Positions 51,567 to 59,867 of a stretch of 64,000 bases of DNA are shown in pieces. A program made the position numbers and the translations under genes. Each line of letters opens with the position of its first letter. Position 1 is the stretch's first letter. The notes under the pieces were generated by a model that was not told the origin of the DNA, ran no database searches, and saw only the letters and a list, made by a program, of their open reading frames with translations. The DNA comes from JANNNF01 sp040385825 (lineage in GTDB: Bacteria; Pseudomonadota; Alphaproteobacteria; Rhodobacterales; Rhodobacteraceae), in assembly GCA_040385825.1 (NCBI GenBank), contig JAZKGQ010000011.1, positions 29,102 to 93,101 on the forward strand, in the 5' to 3' direction.

Positions 51567-53716
51567 TGTCCGGTTTCCATGAACCGCGACGTGTAGTCGA
51601 CGATCTCGCCAAACGGAAACTCGACAACCTGATTGAGGCCCACCTTGACGCTGACCATCGGGCTGATGGTGGTCAGCGAGCAGCCAGGGAACGCTTCAAG
51701 CGGGGCATCGCGGGCCCCAAGAGCGGGCGTGTCGTGCTTGAACAGAAAATACCGGCGGCTTTCGGGCAGATAGGTCATCCGCCGCAGATTGTAGAATTTC
51801 TGGATGCGCTCGGCTTCGATCGGGGTCCGGCACGCCACATCATCGGGCGCTGCAAGCACCTGGCCGATGATCTGGCGACCGTCCTGCAACACGAACTGAT
51901 CGTCGGCAACCGCCATCGCCCGGCTGACATTCAGCCGCCCCGACAGGACCGTGCCGGCCAGACCCGGCAGAATGTCGGCCGTGTAGATCAGGCGATCCTT
52001 GATGAACCTGGGCGGAATCCTCTCGCCCGCCAGTTCGCGCGCCCAGATCCGTTTCGAGGCCGCCAGGATCAGCGACCCGGTGGCCGTGACCTGTGCGGCT
52101 GCCATCGAGGTGCCCGACATCTGCCCGAAGCGGTTGCCCGACACGGTGGAATAGACATTCTCGGCCACCGCCCCAAGCGCGAACTTCGGGCTGAAATTCG
52201 ACCCGGCGGTGTCGGACCGCCACAGCGTGGGATCGTCGACATTCGCGGTCAGCCCGATCACCGTCACCACATTGTCGAATTCATTGAGACAGGCGGGCAG
52301 AACCGGGCACTCGTCGCTGAGGTCGGCGTTGTTGTTGCCTGCCGCCACCACGAACAACACGCGGCTCTTGTGGATCGTCAGGGCCTGCTTCAGCGAGTCG
52401 GCCGATCCCAGCACCGGCATCATGAACCCGGCGCTGATATTGACGATCTCGGTCTTGCGCGGAATTTTCGCCAGCAACTGCGAGGTCAGGGCCGCAATCT
52501 GCATGTCGGGGGCGACGGCGCTGTCCAGCGGCAGAAAGTTCAGATCGGCATAGGGATTGATCCCCGCCGCCCCATAGCCGTTCGGTTGCGCCGCGATCAG
52601 GCCTGCCACCAGGGCCACATGGTCGCGGTCCGAAAGCTGCTCGGCACTGTCCAGATTGCAGGCGGGATCATCGATGCGCGGCAATTCCTCGCCGCTGGCA
52701 AGATACGTCTTCTTCCAGTCGCAATGACCCTGGTCGATCGTGGCGTCCAGCACCGTCACCGTCACCGGGCCGCGGTAGATTTCGGGTATCTCCCGGCCCT
52801 CGGCATAGGGATGGCGGATCGCCCGGAACAGCGACGACATCTGCGGCTGGTCCACCTCGGCGCTGCTGCCGTATTTGCTGACATTGCCCAAGGGCATCAG
52901 ATTGCGGTTCAGGCTGTCCAGCAGCGTGTCGATCCCGCCTTCGTCCTGCGCGCGCAACGCTTCGGACAGGATGGACCGGTCAACCGTCACGCCCGGACCC
53001 GCCGCAGGGGCGATGGCCGACAGGGCGTCGCGGTACTTTGAGGCACCCGCGATCCCGACCGTCAACCGCGTCGTCAGCCTGGCTTGCGGCAGGGTGGCAC
53101 TGGTGGTTCTGGTCTTGAACTGGCGGGGATTGAACATCTTGACCACATCGGCACAACTTGACCCCCAGGTGGAACAATCGATGCCTTCGGGGGGGGTATA
53201 GGCCTCGGGTGTCCAGTCATCGGCCACCGGCACGCGGACCAGCGTGGTTTCCTGGTCAAACCGGTAATCGGGAATGGTGATCCGGCTGTCTGGCTGAACG
53301 CGCCATGTGCCATAGCTTGGCACAAACCCGCCGACATGGGCGGCGGGGTCGGCCAGCGTCTGCTGCGCGACAGGCGTTCTGGGCCTGCTGCACAGGCCGG
53401 GGTTCATGTCACACAGCATCGCATCCAGCGCGACCGGGAAATGGTCGCCGAAGAACACCTTTTCGTCGCGCAGAAGCTGTTCGACCAGACGGTCCCCCAG
53501 CCTGACCTGCCGCACGGTCAAGGTGCCGGAATTGAACAGCGGCAGGTACAGATCCTGCAATTCCTGCACCAGCGCCGCGTCCGTCGCCGCGCGGGACTGC
53601 CAGACAAGATCAACCGACGGCTGGGCCGATGCAGGCCGCACGGTCAGGGGCATCAGCGCCAGCGCTGTCAGGGCCGGAACTGCCAGGGCCAAGGGAGCAA
53701 GCCATCGCAGGATCAT
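51563..53716 (-). CDS. Exported subtilisin-like (S8) serine protease
   Basis: A 717-residue exported protein with signal peptide ALAVPALTALALMPLTVRPA ending near SAQ. The S8 domain runs from about residue 315 to 575: Asp in VTVLDATID near 325, His in DRDHVALVAGLIAA near 364, the oxyanion Asn in VVAAGNNN near 458 and the catalytic Ser in MSGTSMAAAQ near 535. The usual HGTHVAG reads RDHVALVAG, so the fold is an atypical subtilase but the triad is intact. The long N-terminal part has no recognised domain. GAGGAGGAG lies just before the ATG at 53716, which overlaps the stop of the metalloprotease gene (ATGA). Confidence 0.85.
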   Translation of the reverse strand: MILRWLAPLALAVPALTALALMPLTVRPASAQPSVDLVWQSRAATDAALVQELQDLYLPLFNSGTLTVRQVRLGDRLVEQLLRDEKVFFGDHFPVALDAMLCDMNPGLCSRPRTPVAQQTLADPAAHVGGFVPSYGTWRVQPDSRITIPDYRFDQETTLVRVPVADDWTPEAYTPPEGIDCSTWGSSCADVVKMFNPRQFKTRTTSATLPQARLTTRLTVGIAGASKYRDALSAIAPAAGPGVTVDRSILSEALRAQDEGGIDTLLDSLNRNLMPLGNVSKYGSSAEVDQPQMSSLFRAIRHPYAEGREIPEIYRGPVTVTVLDATIDQGHCDWKKTYLASGEELPRIDDPACNLDSAEQLSDRDHVALVAGLIAAQPNGYGAAGINPYADLNFLPLDSAVAPDMQIAALTSQLLAKIPRKTEIVNISAGFMMPVLGSADSLKQALTIHKSRVLFVVAAGNNNADLSDECPVLPACLNEFDNVVTVIGLTANVDDPTLWRSDTAGSNFSPKFALGAVAENVYSTVSGNRFGQMSGTSMAAAQVTATGSLILAASKRIWARELAGERIPPRFIKDRLIYTADILPGLAGTVLSGRLNVSRAMAVADDQFVLQDGRQIIGQVLAAPDDVACRTPIEAERIQKFYNLRRMTYLPESRRYFLFKHDTPALGARDAPLEAFPGCSLTTISPMVSVKVGLNQVVEFPFGEIVDYTSRFMETGQ

Positions 53717-55026
53717 GGCTCCTCCTCTGCTGTCACGGATTGGGGGGTGTACTCGATCGTCAGGGCATAGCTGGCCTCGGCAAAGCCATGCACGGCGACG
53801 AAAACCGATTGCGTGCCGGGCGGCATCAGGAAATCGCATTGCTCGTCGGCGCCTGTCTCCATCGGCCTGCAATCAAAGTTCGACAGCAGCGGCGGTCCGT
53901 CGATCTTGACGTAAAGGTCGGGGTCGCCGGTCCCGGTCATCGTGATGACGACCGGCGTGCCCGGCTGCGGGCTGGCGGTTGTGACCATGCGGAACGCGCC
54001 GGTCGCCAGCGGCGTGGCGTCGATCCGGTCCACGACCCGCGCGCGGGGCTGGCCGGTCGCAGACTCGGGCGAACAGATCGCGGGGTCGAACGCGGTTCCT
54101 GCCGCCGGGCCATACAGGCAGGCAATGCCCTGACGGTCCAGGCTGGTCAGGGTCAGCGACCAGTCCGCCAGACCATTGCATTGCGGATAGTGCATGACCG
54201 AAAACGCATCATACCGCGTCACGGGCCGCCAGTCGGCATCTTCAAAGCAGGTGCCGGCCTCGGGGCGGGTGTGTTCGTGCCTGCCACCCAGAACATGGCC
54301 CAATTCGTGGCGCAAGATGCCGGTCAGCGTCATGCCGTCGCGCTGGCGCGTGGCCGAGATCGCAAAGGCCGACGGATCGACAACAAGGCTGCGGGCGGGG
54401 GCGGGATCATTGGGAAAAAAGGCGGCGGCCAGAAAAGTCCCGCCCGCATTCACCGGGCGGACATCGAACACCAGATCGGCCCGGCCCGGCTGGCAGGTGG
54501 CATCGGCGGCCATCACATGGATGAAATCCACATCGGCGGCACTTTCCCAGGCGGCGGCTGCGGCGGCCAGCGACTCGACCATTTCGGGATAGCGCGCCCC
54601 GAAGGCCGGGGACACGCAATAGGCTAGGTTCAGCCGTTCCGCCCCGTTCCAGACCGCATCAAGCCCGCCCACGGTTGCCACCGAGAATTCCAGCGAACTG
54701 CCTTCGGGCGGCACGGGCGCAAAGCGGATGTTCTGTTCCCAGAACTCGCGCAGCAGCTTTATGTTGCGGATCGGGGTGTCGCCGTCGACGTAGTACTTGC
54801 CCGTTTCCTCCAGATAGGGCACCGCCGCCGCGAAGGCCTCAAAGCTCATCCCGGCAACCTTTTTTCGGGCGGTTTCGGCAAGGCTGCGGGTCAGATCCTT
54901 TGCCGCGGCAGGGTCGATGGCGGGCGTCGTTTCTGCCCCCACTGTGTCTGTCGTCGTCGTTTCTGCACGCGCGCCGGTGTCGACGGCAAGCAGCGCAAGG
55001 GTCACAAGCAGGATCCGGGGTCGCAT
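53713..55026 (-). CDS. Exported astacin-like (M12A) zinc metalloprotease with C-terminal PPC-like domain
   Basis: A 437-residue exported metzincin. After a signal peptide (LLVTLALLAVDTGARA) there is a propeptide-like helical region, then the catalytic domain with zinc motif HELGHVLGGRHEHTRP near residue 240 (HExxHxxGxxH plus the astacin ExxRP) and the Met-turn SVMHYP near 278, both strongly astacin-like. The C terminus (about 345-430) resembles a bacterial pre-peptidase C-terminal domain with GDPDLYVKID and DFLMPPGTQSVFVAVHG. AGGAG lies six bases before the ATG at 55026. It overlaps the subtilisin-like gene and follows the RoxA-like gene by 12 bases. Confidence 0.88.
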   Translation of the reverse strand: MRPRILLVTLALLAVDTGARAETTTTDTVGAETTPAIDPAAAKDLTRSLAETARKKVAGMSFEAFAAAVPYLEETGKYYVDGDTPIRNIKLLREFWEQNIRFAPVPPEGSSLEFSVATVGGLDAVWNGAERLNLAYCVSPAFGARYPEMVESLAAAAAAWESAADVDFIHVMAADATCQPGRADLVFDVRPVNAGGTFLAAAFFPNDPAPARSLVVDPSAFAISATRQRDGMTLTGILRHELGHVLGGRHEHTRPEAGTCFEDADWRPVTRYDAFSVMHYPQCNGLADWSLTLTSLDRQGIACLYGPAAGTAFDPAICSPESATGQPRARVVDRIDATPLATGAFRMVTTASPQPGTPVVITMTGTGDPDLYVKIDGPPLLSNFDCRPMETGADEQCDFLMPPGTQSVFVAVHGFAEASYALTIEYTPQSVTAEEEP

Positions 55027-55038
55027 GGCGTGCTCCTG

Positions 55039-57036
55039 TCAAAGTGTTTTCAGATATTCCACAATCGCGCGCCGCTCGGCCTCGGTGAACTCTGCGTTGC
55101 CGTAATCATGCCCGGCGTTTGAATTGCCCGGAATCACCCCGCCCGACGCATCGCGCACCCGGAAGGTCCAGCCCGCCGCGGCCCCCCCTTTGGCAAGGCC
55201 CACGTCGCTCGGGTCGAAGGCGCGGCTGCCGATGGTGAATGTTTCGGGCCGCACAGGCCCGGCCGGCGCGGCCAGACCACCGTCCAGCGGCGCCACATTC
55301 GCGATCCGCGCGGGCAGCAGCAGGTCATACAAGCTGGGCACAGACCCGTTGTGCAGATAGGGCGCCGTCGCCCAGATGCCGTTCAGCGGCCGCGCCTTGT
55401 AGGCCAGAAGCGGATGCCGGGTGGTCAGGCAGGTGCGGGCCTCGGCCTTCTTTTTCGGGTCGGCCACACCCGGCAGATACTCAAGGTCCGGCCCAAGCGC
55501 CGCGCGCAACTGCCCGTCGCCCAACGGGGCCACATCGTCGAAAAGTGCGGGCAGCAGGTCGTCCAGGCGGCCCAGCACCGCCCCGACCGCCGCATTCACC
55601 AGCATCTTGTGCGCGGCGTCCTGCGCGGCAATCGGGTCGCCCTTGACGCCGAAGGTCTTCTGGCCGGTCATGTTTCCGGCGTTTGCCTGCCGCAGAAACG
55701 TGTTGCAGGCCAGAAACACGTCAGTTCCGGCTTCGGGCAGAGGCACCATCTTTTCCCCGGCCGGCGTCGTCAGATCGCCGGGGGCCAGAAACCCGTGGCA
55801 CCCGGCGCAGCGGGCCGCAAACAGCGCCTGTCCGTCACTGGCAAGACTGCGGTCGATCGGGCCGAACACCGCTTCCGGCCATCGCGGCGATGACAGGCGC
55901 GACAGCAGCCGTTCCAGCCCGATCATCTCGCGCACCCGGACGCTGCTGTCATAGCCAAGCGCCGCCCAGCCCCGGTCGGCCTCGATCTGGGCAAAGACGC
56001 CGATCACTTCGGATGTGTTGCGCACCAAGGCCCCGATGTCCGTCTCGCGGCCCAGAAGGCGCGGCGTCAGGATGTTGTCGGCAATGCCGTTCCATTGCAG
56101 CTTGCCCTGCTGATGGGTGTTCCAGATGAAGGGATAGCTGGCCGGCGCATCCGACACATGGTCGCGCGGCTGATCGCCGCCGCCGTTGATCAGGGCAACC
56201 TTGGTCAGGATGTGGCCCTGCGCATCCAGCCGCCCCGGCCCGGCCTGCACAGGGTTGGCTTGCACAGGATTGGCGCCTTCCGCGCCGCCGTCTGCCGACC
56301 CGTCATTGGCTTTGCGCAGCGCGGCCATCCAGGCCAGTTGTTCCTCGATCTGCCCCACCAGCGAGGCGATGTCGCCGGGGTCCGACGACCCGCCGGTGAC
56401 ATCCAGCGCAAAGCGGCGAAAGCGGTCCGGATCGTCCAGCGTGCTGCGCAGGGCGGCCTCTGTGCCATCGACCAGCCCGGCAAAATCGGCAACGGTCGGC
56501 GCGCCGTCAACCCGCAGCCGCGTGCCGCCAAACGCCAGTTCCGCCGTATGGCATGCCGCGCAGTTCAGCCCGACCCAGGGCGCGCGCATGGTGCGCGCGC
56601 GGCAGGTTTCCGGAAAGCGGTCGCACATCAGATCGGCAGAGCGCGACGGCTGATGGTCCACGGCAAAGCCCACCGGCAGCCCGTAGGGATTGTCGCGCGA
56701 CGCCGGGTTGGCCAGGTAGCCCAGCCCGGTCAGATTGCGCGTGCCAAAGAACGCATCCTGCCCGTCCGGCGTTTTCAGCGCCAAAGCCCAGGCCAGCGGC
56801 AGCAGGCGCGACCCTTGGGTCGTCGTGTACCACCAGGATCGCTGAGCCTCGGTCCAGGACTGGTCCAGGCAGATCACGCTGCCCGAAGAACAGGCGGTGC
56901 GCGCCTGATCCAGCGGCTGCGCGCTGGCGGGGGGCGACCCGGCAAGGCACAGCAGCACAAGCCAGACTGCCCGAACATTGGCCCGAATATTGGCCCGAAG
57001 TCTGGCCCGAAACCTGCTTGTGAAAAAATGCGCCAT
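55039..57036 (-). CDS. Exported di-heme cytochrome c, RoxA-like oxygenase/peroxidase family
   Basis: A 665-residue exported di-heme protein. The haem sites are NCAACHTAELAF near residue 158 and RCAGCHGFLAPGD near 408. The N-terminal WWYTTTQGSRLLPLAWALAL, GLNCAACH context, FIWNTHQQGKLQWNGIADN and PLNGIWATAPYLHNGSVPSL blocks match the RoxA-like/di-heme peroxidase family, whose founder RoxA cleaves rubber. The true substrate is unknown; catalytic residues outside the haem sites were not checked. The signal sequence (AVWLVLLCLAGSPPASAQ) follows an arginine-rich stretch encoded by a 12-bp tandem repeat. GAGAGG precedes the ATG at 57036. Confidence 0.85.
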   Translation of the reverse strand: MAHFFTSRFRARLRANIRANVRAVWLVLLCLAGSPPASAQPLDQARTACSSGSVICLDQSWTEAQRSWWYTTTQGSRLLPLAWALALKTPDGQDAFFGTRNLTGLGYLANPASRDNPYGLPVGFAVDHQPSRSADLMCDRFPETCRARTMRAPWVGLNCAACHTAELAFGGTRLRVDGAPTVADFAGLVDGTEAALRSTLDDPDRFRRFALDVTGGSSDPGDIASLVGQIEEQLAWMAALRKANDGSADGGAEGANPVQANPVQAGPGRLDAQGHILTKVALINGGGDQPRDHVSDAPASYPFIWNTHQQGKLQWNGIADNILTPRLLGRETDIGALVRNTSEVIGVFAQIEADRGWAALGYDSSVRVREMIGLERLLSRLSSPRWPEAVFGPIDRSLASDGQALFAARCAGCHGFLAPGDLTTPAGEKMVPLPEAGTDVFLACNTFLRQANAGNMTGQKTFGVKGDPIAAQDAAHKMLVNAAVGAVLGRLDDLLPALFDDVAPLGDGQLRAALGPDLEYLPGVADPKKKAEARTCLTTRHPLLAYKARPLNGIWATAPYLHNGSVPSLYDLLLPARIANVAPLDGGLAAPAGPVRPETFTIGSRAFDPSDVGLAKGGAAAGWTFRVRDASGGVIPGNSNAGHDYGNAEFTEAERRAIVEYLKTL
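56968..57015. repeat. 12-bp tandem repeat within the RoxA-like gene start
   Basis: Four consecutive 12-base units based on TGGCCCGAANNN encode the arginine-rich N terminus of the RoxA-like precursor (reads like RARLRANIRANVRAV). Unit number could vary between strains and change the n-region of the signal peptide. Confidence 0.6.
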
Positions 57037-57133
57037 TTCGACCTCTCGCTTTCAGAAAATACGTCCTGCAAGTCAGTCCAATACCGCCAAGCTTTGCGTT
57101 GCGGCGAACGCGCGGCATCCCCAGGATGGGGGA

Positions 57134-58294
57134 TCAGGGGGTCAGAAAGTCGGCACCGATGGTTGTCACCCGCCGGACAAGCTGGGTCCGGTTGGCACAG
57201 TCGGCCTTGGCCAGAAGATGCTTGACCTGCGTGTTGACCGTCTCGACCGAACGGTCGCGCCGTTCGGCGATTTCCCGATTGGTCAGCCCGTCCGCCACCA
57301 TGCCGACCAGCGCCGTTTCCGACGCGGTCAGCGTCAGCACCTTTGACACCAGATCAAGGTCAATGTTGATCGCCCGTGCCGTGTCGAGGCTGTAGACCGC
57401 AAACCCGTCCAGCCGCCGTTCGCCAAAGGCGTCTGCCGAGGTCAGCGGCGCAATCTCGACCGCAAGCCGCCCCGCGCCATCGGGGCGGGTGCCGCCCAGA
57501 GCCTCTTTGCGCGGCCGTGCGCCAAAACGCCCGTGGCGGGCGGCCCCGGTGCACAGGTTGACAAACCACTGTTGGTCCCGCGCGCGGACCATCTCTATCC
57601 GCCCGGACGGCGTGCGCCGGAAACTGCCGGCCTCGGCCATCTGGCGGGTGAACTCGGCATTCTGCGCCACGATGCTGCGGTCCGCCCGGATCAGGCAGAC
57701 CCCGATGCGGAAATGATCCAGCACGCTTGACAGATTGGCCGACAGATCCTTCAGCCGCGCCAGCGGGCGCCCCAGGTCGCAGGCCTTGGCCAGATGGGGC
57801 AGCAAAAGCCGCAGCTTTTCGCGGTCGCCTTGCCCCAGGGGGCCATGACGCCCGGAAAACTGGATCGAGAACCGGTCCTGCGCCGGATTGTCCTTGCTCA
57901 GCAGCGCGCCCGCCCGGTGCAGGATGCCGAACTCTGCCATGGCCCGCGCATTGGGCCGGGCCTTCAATGCGGCGGCGCTTTCGGCAAGAACCTCGTCGCC
58001 GATGACCTCGATCCGGTCGCCTGCCGCCGAATGCCGGGCGAACACATCCTGATCGGCCAGCTCCATCTCTGCAAACTGCCGCACATAGCCGCCCACCTGA
58101 GCGCGGTCATATCGGCCCGAGACATGCGGGCACGACAGCCTGCGGCTGCCATCAGGCTGGGTTTCAAGCTCGAACAGGATGCAGCCGCGCGCGCCCAGGG
58201 CTGCGGCCACCTTGTCAAGCACGGCGGGCCAACGACCCCCGTCCAGGACGGTATCGTAGATATCAAGGATCAGGGCCTGATCAACCTCTGCCAT
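57134..58294 (-). CDS. LuxR-type transcriptional regulator
   Basis: A 386-residue regulator with a C-terminal LuxR/GerE helix-turn-helix (LTASETALVGMVADGLTNRE followed by IAERRDRSVETVNTQVKHLL, about residues 315-370). The N-terminal part lacks an autoinducer-binding signature and is a mixed region, possibly PAS-like around SIVAQNAEFTRQMAEAG near 205. It is the first gene of the protease/cytochrome run, 97 bases upstream of the RoxA-like gene. The start at 58294 (MAEVDQ) has AAAGGG seven to eight bases upstream; an ATG at 58318 has no site. The inverted repeat 58318-58330 lies just upstream. Confidence 0.87.
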   Translation of the reverse strand: MAEVDQALILDIYDTVLDGGRWPAVLDKVAAALGARGCILFELETQPDGSRRLSCPHVSGRYDRAQVGGYVRQFAEMELADQDVFARHSAAGDRIEVIGDEVLAESAAALKARPNARAMAEFGILHRAGALLSKDNPAQDRFSIQFSGRHGPLGQGDREKLRLLLPHLAKACDLGRPLARLKDLSANLSSVLDHFRIGVCLIRADRSIVAQNAEFTRQMAEAGSFRRTPSGRIEMVRARDQQWFVNLCTGAARHGRFGARPRKEALGGTRPDGAGRLAVEIAPLTSADAFGERRLDGFAVYSLDTARAINIDLDLVSKVLTLTASETALVGMVADGLTNREIAERRDRSVETVNTQVKHLLAKADCANRTQLVRRVTTIGADFLTP

Positions 58295-58317
58295 CCGGCA
58301 GCCCTTTCCTGTGCGCA

Positions 58318-58330
58318 TGACGTTACGTCA
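58318..58330. promoter_or_regulatory. Perfect palindrome upstream of the LuxR-type gene
   Basis: TGACGTTACGTCA is a perfect inverted repeat (TGACGT-T-ACGTCA) 24 bases before the LuxR-type start. It resembles a dimer-binding operator and could mediate autoregulation, though this is inference. Confidence 0.5.
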
Positions 58331-58448
58331 AGCCTAACACAGGTGCGGGACCATTTCCACGGGACTGACGGGGCGCGCACACTCGCAAAAGGCGAGTCTG
58401 CGGTTTGTGCCGACCAACCGCCACAGCGGCCTGCTGTGCCCTGCGTCA

Positions 58449-58760
58449 GTTAGAGCGCGATGACCTTCACTGAACCAACCTTCTTTAGCCCGGAATCAAG
58501 CGCGAAGCGCGCCGGGCAATGCCCCATTGCCCGGCAGGCGTTTGCTTTGGCAAACGCCGAGAGGGGACCGCCCCCTCGGGCGGGCATTCGTCGCCGTCAC
58601 CAGCAGAAATACTGTGGAAGAAGTTGAACCATAAACCGCGCAGAACTGGTGTTGCTTGCCGACCCGGCGGTCGGGCATTGCCCTTTCGTCGTGCATTTCC
58701 CTCCCGTCGTGCATGTCAAGAAGGCTACAGGAAAACAGGGCCGGTTCCATAAAGGGTCAT
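58449..58760. repeat. Structured ~300-bp dispersed repeat, copy 2
   Basis: Begins GTTAGAGCGCGATGACC and shares with copy 1 (34941-35245) the stems GCCGGGCAATG/CATTGCCCGGC (58511-58535) and GGCGTTTGC/GCAAACGCC (58537-58558), the GAACCATAAA block and the end AGGAAAACAGGGCC, in the same orientation. It carries a small internal expansion around 58690-58728 with a repeated GTCGTGCAT. The minus-strand reading (from 58750) overlaps copy 1's peptide only in part, so coding is doubtful. Confidence 0.8.
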
Positions 58761-58986
58761 CTTGCTCTAGGGGCCGCCCCGCCACGGGTTCGACCGTGTT
58801 GCGATGGCCGTCTTTCCGGCCCGTAGCCTTGGCCAGCCTGATCAGGGCCTGTAACCGAAGCGTCACCCGAACGATATGCGCCCGTCATGAAGGGGGGCTA
58901 TCTGTCCAGCCAACAACTGGGGGCCAGAAACTGGGGTCCAGCAACTGGGGTCCAGAAATTGGGGGGCCTGAAATTTGGGGGATGCC
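58761..58986. other. Leader of the phosphonate ABC operon
   Basis: No gene is supported. The last 70 bases are the 14-bp tandem array listed separately, which ends in the ribosome-binding region of phnC. The small frame that spans this region on plus (to 58993) is an artefact of the array. Confidence 0.45.
58914..58980. repeat. 14-bp tandem palindromic array before phnC
   Basis: CTGGGGGCCAG (58917), CTGGGGTCCAG (58931 and 58945) and a degenerate TTGGGGGGCCTG (58959) repeat with an exact 14-base period; a fifth partial unit reaches 58980. Each clean unit is a palindrome CTGG-nnn-CCAG. The array ends six bases from the phnC ATG and may be an operator array or a translational control element. 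Confidence 0.7.
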
Positions 58987-59799
58987 ATGCTGAAGGTTGA
59001 CGGCGTCACGCGGATGTTCGGGCAGAAGGCTGCTGTCGATCGCGTCAGTTTCGAGATCGGCGGGCCTGCTTTCGTCGGCATCATCGGCCGGTCCGGGGCG
59101 GGAAAATCCACCCTGCTGCGGATGATGAATCGCCTGACCGAGGCCTCCTCGGGGGTGATCGCCTTTGAAGGGCGCAATGTCCTGACCCTGACCGGGGCGC
59201 AAAAGCGCGGCTGGCAGGGCCAGTGCGCGATGATCTTCCAGCAGTTCAATCTGGTGCCAAGGATGGATGTGGCGTCCAACGTGCTGCACGGCTTGCTGAA
59301 CAGGCGCGGCACGCTGTCGACCCTGTTCAACCTGTGGTCGGACGACGACATCACCCGCGCTGTGCAGATCCTTGACCGTCTGGGCATCGCCGACCAGGCC
59401 CCGAAGCGCGCCGAGGCCCTGTCCGGCGGGCAACAGCAACGGGTCGCGATCGCCCGCGCCCTGATGCAGGACCCGAAGGTGATCCTGGCCGATGAACCCA
59501 TCGCCAGCCTTGATCCGATGAATGCCCAGCTGGTGATGGACACGCTGCGCCGCATTCACGAAGAAGACGGCCGCATGGTCATTGCCAACCTGCACACGCT
59601 GGATACCGCGCGGCGCTATTGCGACCGGGTGATCGGGATGCGGGATGGCCGGGTGGTGTTTGACGGCACGCCCGATCAACTGACCACGGGGGTCGCCCGT
59701 GACATCTATGGCGCCGATGCCAGCTTTGACGAATCCGCCACATCCACCTCGATCGCCGGCCCCGCCGACGCGGCCTATGCCGAAACGATGCTGGCCTGA
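58987..59799 (+). CDS. phnC: Phosphonate ABC transporter ATP-binding protein
   Basis: A 270-residue ATPase of the PhnC family. Walker A is GRSGAGKSTLLRMMNRL near residue 36, the Q loop has IFQQFNLVPRMDVASNVLHG, the signature is LSGGQQQRVAIARAL near 152, Walker B is KVILADEPIASLDP near 170 and the switch histidine is in VIANLHTLDTARRYCDRV. FNLVPR..V..NVL is characteristic of PhnC. The ATG at 58987 is chosen over the upstream TTG; the site overlaps the tandem array. It is first of phnC-phnD-phnE-phnE. Confidence 0.92.
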   Translation: MLKVDGVTRMFGQKAAVDRVSFEIGGPAFVGIIGRSGAGKSTLLRMMNRLTEASSGVIAFEGRNVLTLTGAQKRGWQGQCAMIFQQFNLVPRMDVASNVLHGLLNRRGTLSTLFNLWSDDDITRAVQILDRLGIADQAPKRAEALSGGQQQRVAIARALMQDPKVILADEPIASLDPMNAQLVMDTLRRIHEEDGRMVIANLHTLDTARRYCDRVIGMRDGRVVFDGTPDQLTTGVARDIYGADASFDESATSTSIAGPADAAYAETMLA

Positions 59800-59867
59800 C
59801 CCCCGCCTGCCTGCACCCCGCCTGCCTGCGGTTTACCCGGCCCGACGGGCCTTATCTGGAGACGACC

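Noticed and set aside
58914..58980. CRISPR-like repeats
   Set aside because: The unit is 14 bases with no spacers of constant length, and no cas gene is present; the TAGTTGTC array likewise has no spacers.
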